A stretch of DNA of 64,000 nt from Punctularia strigosozonata HHB-11173 SS5 (GCF_000264995.1 NW_006767441.1:452255-516254); one strand, 5' to 3'. Numbered from the stretch's first letter, positions 10,812 to 23,600 are shown. Notes: generated by a model from the letters alone, not told the origin. Program-made: numbers and translations.

Positions 10812-11215
10812 ATGCCTGTCCGTCTTCGACTCTCCATGCAGGGCAATCGCAACAACCGCATATTCCGTCTGGTTGCTATTGACCACCGCAAGAGGCGCGA
10901 TGCTAAGCCTCTTGAGACTTTGGGTATTTACAACCACCGCGTCGGTGCAGAGAACAACGACCGCACTATGAAAACCATGGAATGGAGCGTGGACCGTATC
11001 AAATACTGGCTGAGCGTCGGTGCTCAGCCCAGCAAATCAGTGGTCAGACTTCTGGAAATGGTGCGCCTCCTCGTGAACATGGCGGGCGTTCAGCTGCTTA
11101 TACAGGTTTACTTGCATAGGGCCAAATAATACCACCGGACTCGAAATATCATCCCAAAGCCATGAACCCTCATCCACCTCCCTCTCCTCCACCGACGTTA
11201 CCAGACCCTAAATGA
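10812..11215 (+). CDS. MRPS16: Mitochondrial small ribosomal subunit protein bS16m
   Basis: Two exons, 10812..11060 and 11120..11215. The protein starts [15 protein letters not shown] and continues [27 protein letters not shown], and [19 protein letters not shown], the bS16 signature. Splicing at GAAATG|GTGCGC...GCATAG gives [15 protein letters not shown] and a proline-rich tail ending LPDPK; the Gly-x-Ile-Ile-Pro-Pro end is what the fungal family shows. Unspliced read-through would end earlier as QVYLHRAK, which is less family-like. It is a component of the mitochondrial 37S ribosomal subunit. The start ATG lies 58 bp from that of LSM5. Confidence 0.92.
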
Positions 11216-11654
11216 CCACGTATTTGATTGGTTCATACCATCGCCAGACCAATATAGGGCGCGATAGATTTGTGGCCTAGAGTCTACACAATCGAGGAAG
11301 GCGGGATGCGAGGGATGAATGTGTGTGCGGGATATGCATGTCGTACGAATCACGTCCTTAGCGAGGCGGCTGGCTTCAAGAATAGATGTAACCACGTCGT
11401 ATGCGACCATAATCCTTTCGTTGAATTCGTTCGTTATCCATAATACTGCATTCGTCTCTTCATGCACAAACGGTTTGACGAGCGCCCTAGGTGTGGGCTC
11501 GTAGACTAGCTAAACATAAGAATACAACGACAGCAAGCACAATCTACTTATCGTCCCGCTCGGTAGCTCGCTCCACCTGTTGACGCTTCCTGGAGCTCCC
11601 ACTGTAACCATAAAGTGTCATTCGCTGGGCACTGGCAGAATACGTGAAGAGGAC

Positions 11655-13549
11655 TCACGCTTCAGTATCCAACCCTCTCTTCCTGCCACTCTTCGCCTCG
11701 TCCAGGAATTGGTTCACACCGAACACGTCGCCGGTATCCTTCTCGAACTGCACAGGCCCCTCTCGAACTTCCTGATCCTGCGCGCCTTCGAAGCCGAACC
11801 GGGCCTGACCAAGACCGAATCGATCGTTGTCCAGTGCCTTGCCGATACCTTCCTCGGTGCCTCCGCCAAACGATTCTTGGTCGCCTTCCGTGATGTTGCC
11901 CCTCGCCTTGTAAATGGCAGCCGCAGCCGTCGAACCATGGAACAAGGGTCGATCGTACAAATTGTACGCATCATCGTCGGCGAACGAGTTCGATAAGCTC
12001 TCCTGGTTGAATAACCGAGAATCCAGCATCGACTCTTTGGAAAGCGTAGGCTTGGCAAGACCGAGGGCGATCTTTTCTGAGATGTCTCGATTTTGTTGGC
12101 GCGCGAGCATCTTCGCCCTCTGCTCTTGACCCATATTGCTCATACGCATCTCTCGCTCCCGTTCTCTCCTCTTCTCCTCACGCATCTGGTCCCGAATCTT
12201 AGCCGCCTCCTTGTCATCCTCCTCTTCGCTCTCCTCAGATTCGCTACCGCTGCCGCTGTCACTTCCGTACACTGCGAGTGAAGACTTCATGGCGGCCTTG
12301 CTCTCCGTTGTCGCTGCAGCTGTCGGTCGTGCTATGCCGGATCGCTCCTCACGAGCACGCTGAGCAAGCATACGCAGGTTCTCTTCTTTGGCTTCCTTCT
12401 CCTTCTGCGCAAGCTTTTGTTGCATGAGGGATCGTTGCCGAACTTCCTCGCGTGCATGTCGATCTGCCACATAGAGTGCCTCGGAGAACTTCGCAAAGTT
12501 ATCATTGATGTGTACCTAGAGGGGGAGACCTAGATTAGATGAGTTTTTATGACGCAGCAAGAACTCACGTCTTGGAGCCCACGACCGTCGGCAGCCAATC
12601 GTTTATCGAGCGGAATCGTAAAACCTTTGTTGTTCTTCCAATTGGATATACACGGAGGAATCATCCACTCCTTCTGCTCTTGAGCCGTCGCCTTTCGAGG
12701 AGGACTGCGGAGAACGGGAGGTGGGGGACTCGGTGGTCCTCTAGGAATCTTCTTGTGCTTGAACCGCGGTGGCTCCAACGGATCCTCAACTACCTCTGTC
12801 ATCTTGATAATGCGCTGCTTGAGCCCGACCGCGCCACTCTGTTGACCAGGAGTGTATCGGATGAAGCTGGTCTTGCCCTGCGCGTCCGGGACATTCTTGG
12901 GTTGCGCCGCCTTTATTTTACCATTCACCAGCTTCTCCAGCGCGGCTTTCGTCTTATCAGCCGTGGCTTGGACTTCATCTTCTGAAGGTCGCTCCATGCT
13001 CCGGGCTGATTCATCCAAATCCTTGCGGTACGCAAGGGGCACCAAGTCCTTAAACTGGGATTGAACATATTTCCCATCTCGTTGGCCCTGGAGAGCGATG
13101 GCATCATATCGAACATTTCCTTCGCTATCGACTTGAAGGGCAAGGGTGTTCCCGGAGGAGGCCTATTCAAGGATGAGCAGGGTACTGGACCGCTTATCGG
13201 AGGAGGTGTACCTTCTTCCGACCCATCTCCAACGGGTACTGCGCGACATGACATTCGGGATAAGCGCCACCGTCGCCTGAGCGGCGCAGTAAGGACATGG
13301 ATCGGACAAATGGTGGGGGAACATACCGAAGTCCTCCGGTCCACTCGGTTTCCACCCTCTTCGGTGACCATATCGTGGAATGCGTGAGATCAAGGTATTT
13401 GACTGAGGTTGTGAGGATCCTTGCTCAAAGTTGTCTTCAACTTCTGAAACGTCGGCGGCATGGAGAGGAGTAGGAAGGACACTGTGTCACGAGTAAGCAG
13501 GACGCAGACGTAGCGAGACAGATTATGCTCACGCAGCCAAGGCAGCCAT
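11655..13549 (-). CDS. PRP45: SNW1/Prp45 pre-mRNA splicing factor (SKIP)
   Basis: The N-terminus MAALAAVLPTPLHAADV is assembled over an intron. PRYGHRRGWKPSGPEDFG and DGGAYPECHVAQYPLEMG follow, then the SNW core: SSGNTLALQVDSEGNVRYDA, TSFIRYTPGQQSGAVGLKQR, EPPRFKHKKIPRGPPSPPPP, MIPPCISNWKNNKGFTIPLD. Next come DNFAKFSEALYVADRHAREE, a long charged helix, and the C-terminal block RDISEKIALGLAKP ... LYDRPLFHGS ... VFGVNQFLDEAK. This is the full SNW/SKIP family layout. The protein acts in the nucleus in the NineTeen-related part of the active spliceosome and, in animals, as a transcription coregulator. About six short exons; the ATG is at 13547..13549. No defects seen. Confidence 0.95.
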
Positions 13550-13862
13550 TGCTGTCGTCGGAGAGTCGAGAATGAATTTTCCTGATAGGTTTCGTATCTT
13601 ATGTAGACGCACGAAGGCAGAATCTCGGGGGAGGGTCTAACGCTTCAGCAGCAACCACCGGTAAGTGGTGGTGAGTAGAGCGCGACGCGCAGCCGCCGGG
13701 TCGATTTGTCAGGGACCGTGTTCCCACACATAGCACAGCTCCAACGCATGATTACATTTTGACCAACGGGAGAGAAGAATCTCTACGTTAGGGCGTGCGT
13801 TCGAACATATCGCAATCATGGTATCAGAAGGAGCTCGCAACTTGTATAAAAAATTATCGCCT

Positions 13863-16800
13863 TCACAATTTAGCTTCGTCACCGTTGAGGTCACCCCAAT
13901 CTACCAAAGGCTGGGCGTCCGCGCTCAACCGTAGCCCATCGCGGAATTTCTTGATATCCTCGATGATCTGCGCTTCGGTTTCAGGCTCTTCCGAGTCTTG
14001 GTCCGTGTTGTGCTTGCGCGCGAGTTCAGGAATGGTGTTGAGCAGCGCAGTCACGGTCCCACCGCCTTCCTTGGGGAACGAGTTCGATCCAGCTTTTTCT
14101 AGCCAATATTTTGTGAGGTCCACCGCGGACACCTCATCAGTGGCTTCGGAGACGCCAAGATCCTCCTTCCAGGAGGGCGGAATGGAGTCAGCGGGGACCG
14201 CTGTCTTCAACGACCGCTCGAACTCCTGCAGTGCTTCGAAGGACAATTTCACAGCACGCTGCTTCTGGGACTTCATGTGGATAGAGAGCTTGGCGTGTTG
14301 CTTCGAATCAGGGTGGACACGGGAAGAGAACAAGTCGAGGATCTCAGCCTTGGTGATACTTCGAAGGAGATCAGCGTCCTGGTCACCTGGTATGCGTTCA
14401 GTCCTCGATCCACCGCATTGCGAACAGAAGGCGTACGACGATAGAAGTCTAAGAAGTTATTCTCCACCTGGGACCAGTATCTGTTCGATTCCTCCTTCAG
14501 GTTCTTGGGTTTCTCCCGCCATTTTTTCTCCAGGCCCGCCTTCTGTTGTTCAAATTCACCATCAGGGGCATCGGTCATCTCCGTGATGATTTCTTTCATC
14601 CCGCGAAGGAAAGCGTCCACGCGACGTTCAAGATACGCAGGTCCGCGCTCGCTCTGTACCACTACCCGCATTCCTGTTTCTGCATCGCCCAGGAGTGTCC
14701 AAGGCGCACAAGAGACGATGTACCCAAGCTGCTCCTTTGTCCGCAAGATATTGAAGGCAGGTTCAGCAAGAAGATGGGAAAGCAAAGCGGCCTTGACGCG
14801 CAAGCGACGATCTGTTGTAGGACCGAAGCGCACGTAATACGTCAAGCTTGAATTGGGTTCGTTCGGATTAGGTGTTGGCATGCGGTACACGTAGTTGGAG
14901 CCTATGGCACGGTTAGACAATAGGACGGTTATCAACAGGCTGCTCACCTTCGGGAAGGATGCGGCAATGCAGAAGAGCAGCGTCGGCTGCTAGAGCCGAC
15001 GAGCCCAAAATGCGTTCGACATCTTCCATCATACTTGTTGCTTGCTGCACGAAGGATGATCAGAAGGGTTCGCGTATCTGTCGAAGTATACACACTTGCT
15101 TGCTCATATTGCCCACAACTAATCCTCGGATATGGGTTTGCTTCAATAATTGGGATCCATGCTCCTGCATGTCCTCGGCCGAAATAGCTAGAAAGTCATG
15201 AGCTTTAGAAAGAACCAATGGCGGATTGCTCACAGTCGATGGCTTCGAGTTTCTCCAACAAGGTCCATGGGCGATCCGACAGCGTATCACGGGCATAGTA
15301 GTCAGATATCGAGTACGGTTGTCCGAGGAAGAAGTTCTTCCAGTCTCGTTTCAGCTGTGTAGGTAACAATAAGCGAACCGTTGCTGTGAATTACGCGTGA
15401 CACGGCTTACTTGCTCCTTCATGACATTCAGACGATCGGATTTCACGGGAAGATGTCGGGCGCGTTCAAGGATGTGCTCCCCAAGCACCGCCAATTTGTC
15501 GTTATAGCCGAATAAAGAGATCGATATGCCGTTACTCCAACTTCCGATATCATATCCGAGTCCCGCCAATTCTGCATTGTAAGCGAACTCATTCACCGAA
15601 TCCTTGACCAGATCTGTGTAAAGCCTGAGGGTGTGAATCATTCCGCTGGAAGTCCGTCGAAGCACGTTTTCATATACCTTGTCATGACCGATGCCTTTGG
15701 AGAGGTATTCGCAGCCGAGCTGAATTGACAGTTCTTAAGCATGTCAAAGCTAGAAACGCTCGCTACTTGCCTAGAAATCTGTATGACGACATGAGCCTTT
15801 GGGACCCAGAACTGGTCGTCTTTCTTGTGCCACAATGTTGACGAATGAGTGTCTCGGATCAAGAACGGGCGTCGCGAAGGCTGGCACAACGTACATCAGT
15901 TGAGGACCGTAAGCATAACTCACATACATACTTCAGTCACGTGGGTTTTCTCAACCTCCAGATTAGTTGGTATAAATTCGTTCGGCCCCGGTAGGAAGAG
16001 TTCCTGGATGTCATTTCCCGATTCCGCCTCTTTCATAAAGGCTGCGTCAAGTTTGTCGACCAGAAACTTCGTCCCATAAACCGGCTCCTGCTTCCAATCC
16101 GCGTCCTGACCATCTCTCAGCAATGCATGCTGATCGCCTCGCGCCATCAATACTGCACGACCTTCGCTGACTCGCAAGGTGTTCAGGAGTTCGCGGACAA
16201 GTCGCTCTCCCTCTTCGTCCTTCCACTCCCAATCGAGCGCAGGGCCGCTGAGAATGAGCTCGCGAGGGGTCGGCCAGGACATATACTCAGCAACAGATAC
16301 AGCGTAGTCGTCTGGACGACGCTTCTCCCGAAAGCGAAAACGGATGCGAGACAAGAGGCTTGTTTCTCGCTGAGCCCAAGCAGGAATGGCTGACGAACGA
16401 AGGAGGGAAAGGTATTTGAACACCGCAAGCATCACGGAACGGTGATTTCCTGGTTCTACGTGTTAGCTAATTCATCGGAAGATCGGAAAGGCTGCATACT
16501 GAAGCCCTCGTTGGTCAGATGTATGGTAACTTTCATCATGGCGAAGCCGCGGCCAAGGTTCTGCGGGCCACTGCTCAGAGCTGTTATCCAGCCCTTGTTC
16601 TTCAGATAAGAATGCAGAGAACCTGGACCCTCGTGTCCGAGATAATGAGATATGAAATTAGCTGGTTTGTATCGCCAAAGGGGCGCTTGCCACGCTAATG
16701 GCCAGGACGTCTCCATGGCGTGGAAATCCATGATTGTTTGCACGGATACAATTGTCTGTAAGCAGGTCAAGTAGTGGAACAGATGGCAATTTCGCAGGAC

Positions 16801-18047
16801 GTACAGCCTTTTCGTTGGGCCCGAATGGATGTTCGTTGATAGTGGGCAGTGGCGTTGCTCCTCTGTTGGGTATCGGTGAAAACATCAAGGAGACTAGATC
16901 CGACAATTCGTCAAGGGATTCTGCCGTTTGCATAAGCAAGCAATATACGCATGGTAGATGATCCAACCACCTTTGCCGATGATGCAGACCTTCATCCGAC
17001 TTGCGCAGTATTCCTTGGTCCACCATTCCACTAAGCGACGCCTCGTTTCTCGGCCAACAACACCTCCATCAGGTTCTGTTTCGCTGACGGTCGTAGATGC
17101 CTGAGATGGCGCTGGCGAAGGGCTCCGAGAAGGCTCCAGATTGTCATCCCCTAGTTTCGAGGGACCGAGAAGGCCTTTCTTCCTTGCTTGTCGTGCTGCC
17201 TGTTCCAGAGTCGCCTTGTTACCTGTGCCGAACTTGCTCCAAGGATGCCCTTCTCGACTGAGGTTCTTGTTGAGCTGATATATCCGCCATATGTCATTTT
17301 GGTGGTTCTTCTTGTGTTCTGAATCTACGGCATTCAGTTCCCGGAGGGTGCAGCTCGGCGAGAAAAGCGGGCAGTGGAAGAAGGCGGCGAAGCGGGCAAG
17401 CGCGCCCCTCAGAGCAGGAGTGTTGACTCGGAAATAGTAGTTGGTGTTCATGGTGGACGTGAAAGCATTAGAGGCGCCGCCGTTTTTCGCCAAGAACTGT
17501 CGGAGAGTGAGAGAGTGTAGGATGCCGCGTCGTCTCGCGTACCTCAGAATATTCGTTTTCCTTTGGATAACTTTCCGTACCCTAATGACTCCTTCAGTGG
17601 AGACCGGCAACAAACGTAGCGCTACGAACCATGAACAATAGATGTTCGCAGAAATGTGCCAGACCTGGCATATCATCCTGAGCCACGGCACAGTCTGAGC
17701 ACCCTCAGGCGAGATCATAACATGAACCAACTCACGGGATCAAACAGGTGCCCAACTGCTACATCGAGACTGGCAGCAGCTTTATCCGCTGCAGGGTCTG
17801 ATACGATAGTAGCTTGAAGTCCATTAAGCAGTTCTATCACCCTGTAGTCCCTGTCATCTTGTTCCGATTTTTCGATTGGCTTTGTGAAGAGCCTGTATGC
17901 AGGTACGTTCTCTCGAGCATGGATCGGCTTCCAGTCGGGATCGAGAGAGCCCATGGTGAAGCGCCTGATAGGAGATACCACAGAGCGGTCGGTGCTGTGG
18001 AGTCGCAAGCAAGGCAGGGTCGCGAGGCGCAACGGGAGACTCCGCAT
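13863..18047 (-). CDS. STE23: Insulysin-type M16A metalloprotease (IDE/Ste23) with putative mitochondrial presequence
   Basis: About ten exons. The catalytic inverted zinc motif HFCEH lies in [16 protein letters not shown] and is followed, across two introns, by [13 protein letters not shown] and [16 protein letters not shown], typical of the insulysin subfamily. Downstream parts match the family: [69 protein letters not shown], and [20 protein letters not shown] formed by splicing. The first ATG (18047) opens a basic, Arg/Ser/Leu-rich leader ([18 protein letters not shown]) without acidic residues. A second in-frame ATG at 17954 ([18 protein letters not shown]) fits the usual cytosolic start. 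Two isoforms, mitochondrial and cytosolic, are therefore plausible as for human IDE. The family degrades small peptides, and in yeast it matures a-factor. Hydrophilic tail ends NGDEAKL. Confidence 0.92.
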
Positions 18048-18577
18048 GCGCTACAAAAGACTGAGCGCAGTACCAAGCTTCACGCAATGGTCTGAGTAAC
18101 CCGATCAGTCAACACAATTAGAACACACTATATGCGGTATGTGATAGACTTGCTTTGTCTCGATGGAAGCGCTTGCGAGGTCGCCGCTCAAAGGAAGTAC
18201 CGCAACGTGTTACGTGTCGTCGAGGTCGGTCTCAGTCAACTCGATCTGGTTCCTCAAACGCGGTAGATCACCTTTTCTCAGGTTATGCACGGCGTCCCAT
18301 ACGTAATTTCTCGAGCTCGGGGGTTAGATGACTTGCAATACAGTCAACAATAATGGGGACAATGGGAAGGCAAACCTCACCACCGCAGAGCATGGCGTAT
18401 GCCAAATATGGCTCAGTTAGGTAACTCGCCGATAGTACAATCACGTGACAAGCGCAGTGGCCCGGGTGTGCTCGTCATGGTCACGACGCTTCAAAAATAT
18501 GACTTATTTGAAACAAATTGCGTGAAGGGATGAGTCGTGATTTTTTTCATGACTCCTATGGACGCAGACAATCATGG
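18048..18577. other. Intergenic region between insulysin and racemase genes
   Basis: This 530-bp gap contains the insulysin promoter next to 18048. Its central part has one protein-like minus-strand stretch, listed separately at 18210..18480. No TATA box, tRNA or repeat was recognised. Confidence 0.4.
18210..18480 (-). CDS. Possible small unrecognised gene or orphan 3' exon
   Basis: A minus-strand frame ending in TAA at 18210..18212 reads NYVWDAVHNLRKGDLPRL and NQIELTETDLDDT, which looks like real protein rather than random sequence. It is preceded by an intron-like stretch (GTGAGG donor near 18400, CTAAC branch and AG near 18315). Upstream of that, another stretch reads VIVLSASYLTEPYLAYAMLC. 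I could not join the pieces into one frame with confidence. The nearest ATG (MTSTPGPLRL, near 18478) is only a candidate start. It could be a small mitochondrial or membrane protein, but I do not recognise it. Confidence 0.3.
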
Positions 18578-19411
18578 TCAGAAAGCCCCGCGGAGTAACG
18601 TTTGGAGACTCCCAATCCCAGCCTTAACCCCGTCTATTATCCTGATGTTCCTCCCTTCATCTCCAAGTTCCTGTACGCAGGCTTCTCTGACTATGTGGTC
18701 CAATCCAGCCATGCCTGCGCACCCGAGGCATATCGTCCCGACCACGGCATTCCGTCCACGAAGCAATCTTTTGACGGCATCCTGCATGCGGCACTTCACA
18801 AGATCGGCTGGGGCATCGTGCAACTCCACCGCAGAGAGGCCTGTTGTTTCCACGCCTGCAAATTTCTGACTATCACCTCCCAAGAAATTATGGACAGCTA
18901 TCGTTAGGAGCTCTTGCCATACGGCCCCTGTTGGAAGGATCGAGTTTAAGCGCCCAGCGTTTCGCCAATCTTACTTACCTGTGGAGACAATCCCAAAACA
19001 CTCCCCAGGCCGTATCGTCTGCAACGCAGCTGCGATACTTGCCTCCAGGATTCCTACGACTGGACGGTGTGTCCGATTCTGTAGCTCACGCACCAGGGGA
19101 TGCTCGCTGTAGCATGCGACAAGGAAAGCATCCTGTCGTTGCAGCATTGGGAGCAACGCGGGCAAGCATCGTTCCATGCTTAGAGTAGCATCCGAGGCGT
19201 TATCGATGCTACGTGGTCCGGATGGCGCTGTGAAGTACTCGCAGCGAGTCTGTCGGTAAACATGTCATCCTGATGGTGAAAACCAGCGGTAGCGAAGAAA
19301 AATACGCACATCATTATACTTAAGAGATTCGACGACATCTACCAAACTGATAGTCATCGACACAGTGGAATTCGGGTTTATAACCAGGATAGAGTATGAG
19401 TTACGATCCAT
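18578..19411 (-). CDS. Dcg1-like Asp/Glu/hydantoin racemase-family protein
   Basis: Three exons. The first starts MDRNSYSILVINPNSTVSM, the family's INPNS motif. The second gives YFTAPSGPRSIDNAS and DAFLVACYSEHPLVREL, with the first catalytic-type cysteine (ACYS). It ends at GIVSTG, where a GTAAGT intron leads to AVWQELLTIAVHNFL. The third holds VVGTICLGCAGMAGL with the second cysteine (LGCAGM) and ends GVKAGIGSLQTLLRGAF. Both cysteines expected for cofactor-independent racemases are present. Yeast Dcg1 is co-regulated with nitrogen (allantoin) catabolism genes and bacterial relatives racemise hydantoins or allantoin. The substrate here is not known. About 240 residues, with no targeting signal. 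Confidence 0.87.
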
Positions 19412-19691
19412 GTGTTACCGATGCTGTGGAGGCGATGAGGGAAGGAGAGTTCGGGAGGGAGAGATATCGTCTTGACAAGTAAATATGTATCTAGCTTTCC
19501 CCTACAAGATTACCTTGCTCGATTTTGCTCTGTGACTATCCAACACGGCAAGAAAGAACACTCAGACTATGCGATTGAGAAGACTATCCATAGATGACTG
19601 AAGACGGTAGTACGAGCGACAACATGAAACGAAACAAAACCTGACAACATCCCGAACAACGTAGATAACATAGATGTGTATACTACGATGC

Positions 19692-20264
19692 CTATTTCCG
19701 TCGTGGCGCAGCTTTCTTGCCATTGGCCTGGATTAGGTGAGAATCAATGCAATCTCAGGGCAATGCGAGTTTGAACTCACGGCCGGTGCAACCTGATGTT
19801 CTGCATCGAAGTTCTTCGGTCGTCGGAACAGCAAGACATGCGGTTCAGGTGCTACACAGCAGGTTGGGCTGCTTTCACTATGCTATACACGAATATCGCT
19901 CTCACCATGAACCTCGTAATGAACCCATCCAAGACTCTGAGTGATACCGATTCCTCGCCATTCGGCTTCGGTCAAGAGGCGCAGTGTCCCTGGTAAAAGG
20001 ACATCAACATCGGCGCAATACAATCATAATGTCTTGATGTGTGTCAACCTGATTCGTCGGGATTGAAATATTGCTTTGGAATCATCTTGAACAACGGTTT
20101 CGGTAGGATGACGTGCCGATACTCAAATTCATCATCGGAATACCGATCCGAGTAGTGGATTCTAAAGATATTCAGTTAGCTCCGAACTGAAGCCAGCATT
20201 ACATGTGTAACACACACTTATTCAACAGTTCTTCGAGCTTGTCACTTTGGGAAGGTTGCGCCAT
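19692..20264 (-). CDS. CKS1: Cyclin-dependent kinase regulatory subunit Cks1/Suc1
   Basis: Four exons. [16 protein letters not shown] joins by a GTGTGT intron to [20 protein letters not shown] (the CKS signature with the Tyr and Arg that bind phosphate). It continues [36 protein letters not shown], and WVHYEVH. A GTGAGA intron then leads to [20 protein letters not shown] (the HxPEPHxLLFxRP motif), and the last exon gives [11 protein letters not shown] before TAG at 19692. Cks1 binds Cdk1 and promotes processive phosphorylation in the cell cycle. It is divergent from HFM1, with 341 bp between start codons that contain ACGCG motifs. Confidence 0.95.
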
Positions 20265-20605
20265 GGGGGCGAAACGATCAGTCCGAAGCCGTTTCCTCAA
20301 AGGTGATGATGATCGCAGAGACAAAAAGACCAATACAGGTTCAGGGTCAACCCCACCGATAGGAGTTGCTACGTAGCACCAGGAAAAGGAGCACGGAAGG
20401 CGAGAGTAGAGGGCGGGCTGGAACTGACGATAAACGCGTATGTCACGTATGCGAGTCATGTGACTGGTCGCGTGTCTGTGACAAACGCGGCGGGCGGTTC
20501 TCAGTCCGCCTTTTTCAAGACCTAAAGTTCGTCCTACTGCAAGTGCAACCGGTTGCTCGCACTACACCGATTCAAGTTACTTCGCTCTCACCAGCTTTTC
20601 CCAGT
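20265..20605. promoter_or_regulatory. Divergent CKS1/HFM1 promoter with MCB-type motifs
   Basis: Between the start codons lie a full MluI-type cell-cycle box ACGCGT at 20434..20439, a reverse core CGCGT at 20469..20473, and an ACGCG at 20485..20489. ACGCGT is the site of the MBF-type factor in fungi and is expected for G1/S genes. The motif match is seen; the regulation is inferred. Confidence 0.5.
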
Positions 20606-23600
20606 ATGCCTTACCAGCATGCATTCGTGTCCAACTACCATAACGATCCTCCCGGTGGTGTCGATATATATGCGCAACCAACAAAGGACTATGAACTTCA
20701 TCAATCCTCGGATCCCTTTGATCCTGACGATGCCGATGGCCTTTACTCGTCTCACCACGGTGAATTCCGTGCGTATATGCGTGATCAGGATTTTCGATGC
20801 ATTTATATCCACCCTTTCAAGAGTATTCTTCTCCATCTCCTGTGCAGCGTTCCTCTGGTCTGGCTGACAGATATGATTTGCACTTCACGGACGATTACCT
20901 ATCATCGCTCCGCGACACAACCCACTCCTACCATCAGGATGACGTACTGCGGAATGGTGGGGGATTTTCGTTCTGATTCATCGATGAGCGAGGATCTAAT
21001 GATATAGCAACGGCGCATATAGGCTCCTACGCGGATGAGATTCCTGTCCGCATTTCCAGCCAACAACACGGTCCTCAGACGCTACCATTTGGGAAGGATG
21101 AGCGATGTCATACCCCGTCTTCTTTGCAATGGAGGAGACCTAATGCTATACAGGCGACACATGACTACGTGATGGAGCACGGCTATGAGAGTACAGAATT
21201 CCGTGGAGATCAACTGCTGCTACGCACAAGCAGTCAGCACATTGACTCCTTCGGTCACACACACAGTAGCCATCAACGCAGAAACGCAGATGCTTCCGAA
21301 AAGGCTGTGAACACTGCCAGAAAGTCCTTGATGCTTCATGGAGAGCCATACCAACAGCATCATCCACGTAATGACGCCTATATCGACTACTATGACTCTG
21401 ATCGCGCGGAAGACTACACCGATACAGTCTCTCCAAACCCTGCCAGCGAACATGATCACGCCTTCCCTGAAAAGCACGGCGTTCAGTTAAAACCTGTATC
21501 TGCGTTACGTGCGTTTCGTTCTTTTGGTGCTGTTTCCCTCCGAGTCATACTTTTCGATAAGCCGACATCTACCGTTCAATCTTCAAGTTCGGTGTCTTCA
21601 ACGCCATTCAGACCAAGTGCTTCAACAGCATCATGAATTCAGACGAGAATATTGTGTGTATTGCGTTCGCGATCCTTATAGTCGAGCGGCGGTCACTCAC
21701 TTGTCCATCGAGGTCATATCTGCCCCTACGGGATCGGGAAAGACTGTATTATTCGAGTTGGCAATGATACGGATCCTTATGAACGATCGTGCCGGGCGAT
21801 CGAAATGTGTCTATATGGCACCCACAAAGGTATGCATCCGAGAATGTCGACGTAGTTGTGCGTGCTGCTGAGATGTGAAAGGCTCTTTGCGCAGAAAGAG
21901 CTCGAGATTGGGCGACGAAGTTTGAAGGAATCGGAGTGAAATGTGCAGTACCCTCGTCTCTTGGTCCTTTGCGTGCATTGAACCTCCTGTGGTTGATGTC
22001 AGGTTGCGAGCTTACTGGCGATACTGCTCAATTTGGATCGAGCGCGTGGGGCGACGCTCGACATGCCAGCATCATGTGGGAATCTCTTGCTTCACCAAGG
22101 AAGGCTCGACTAACACTTACTCCAGCGTCACTACGGTAGGATGGCCACCATTTGACTGACACCATACGTTATTTCAAGTACCTTGTCATGTCCAACAGGG
22201 CGAGAAGTGGGATAGCCTGACACGCCACTGGTCGGAGTCCGCATACATTTTGGATCGAATCAAACTTTTTATGGTCGATGAGGCACGTAGCTTGTCGTAC
22301 ACAAGGTTTCTGCTCTGTGCTAAACAACTCCCTAGGTCCATATTCTGAATGAGTCCCGGGGAGGTACACTTGAAGTTGTGGTCTCTCGTATGAAGAATCG
22401 CGGAACACAAGTCCGGTAGGTGGCAAGCGCTACTCTATACCACGAGCGGCTAAAGCTGTGACCCTAGTTTTATGATGGTCTCTGCCACTGTCCCCAATAT
22501 CGTGGACATTGCAAATTGGGTGGGATGCGCAACCTCTGACCAACCATGCCATGGTCCGGCTGAGATCTTCGAGGCAAGTTGCAATTTCAGTTCGCGCGTA
22601 ATTTATACAGCTATTCATTAATAATTCTCAATGACCAGTTTGATGAGTCATTCCGGCCGTGCAAGATTACAAGAGTTGTCAAAGCCTTCCAGCGACCTCA
22701 GAATATGAATGATTTCGCATTTGCCAAGATACTTGATGCTAAACTCTTCAACGTCCTACAAGAACATAGCAGGAAAAAGCCGATCTTGATCTTTGTCGCC
22801 ACGCGCAAAGGTGCCGTTCCTTCCATACACATAGGGAGCGTTGCCAGAATGTTCGTGTTCTTGCAGGTGTGCTAGCAACAGCCGAGCGGCTGCTTGCGGA
22901 TTATTCCAATGCGTTGGGTAAAGGGCTCGACGTCCCTTGGCTCAAACCGAAAAGGCTGGTTCTGTTCTTACTAGCAGTCCTTGCCATCAGTGATAAAACA
23001 AAATTCTAGTTGCGATCGGATGTTCGATGACAAACGCTTGGAGCGTACGTCAACTGCAGAAAAGCTGGCTCGCCTCGTCGACTAATATGGACGCTGCAGG
23101 GCTAGCTTTGTATGGCATTGGCGTGCACCATGCCGGTATCAGCATGAGCGATAGACGAGCAACAGAGGAACTGTTCTTGAACAAATTCCTGAATGTTGTC
23201 GTCGCTACATCGGTGAGTTGCCGTTCACAGCGAGTTGCATCACAGATAGCTGAAATAAGGGTCAGACGTTGGCCGTTGGCGTGAACCTCCGTAAGAGCTT
23301 GTTCACCGGAGCTCCGAGAGGTGTCTCATCGTGAGACGGACTAGCCGCGCACACTGTTGTCATCAGAGGTGTCAAGGTTTATCATAACAACACCTGCCAG
23401 GAGTATTCCGATTTGGACGTTATGCAAATGATAGGTCGTGCCGTAAGTTAACTTATGTGCTACGCGAATGCTGTCTGACGTTATCCTCAGGGTAGACCGC
23501 AATTCGGTGAAGTACTGTGTGTTATAGACGGAAAACAAACAATCTCACGACACGATGACCAGATAACGAAGGCCTTGCCATCATCATGTGCGAGCAGCAG

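Noticed and set aside
14333-14450. Apparent frameshift inside the insulysin gene
   Set aside because: An intron with GTACGC donor and CATACCAG acceptor restores [18 protein letters not shown] in frame.
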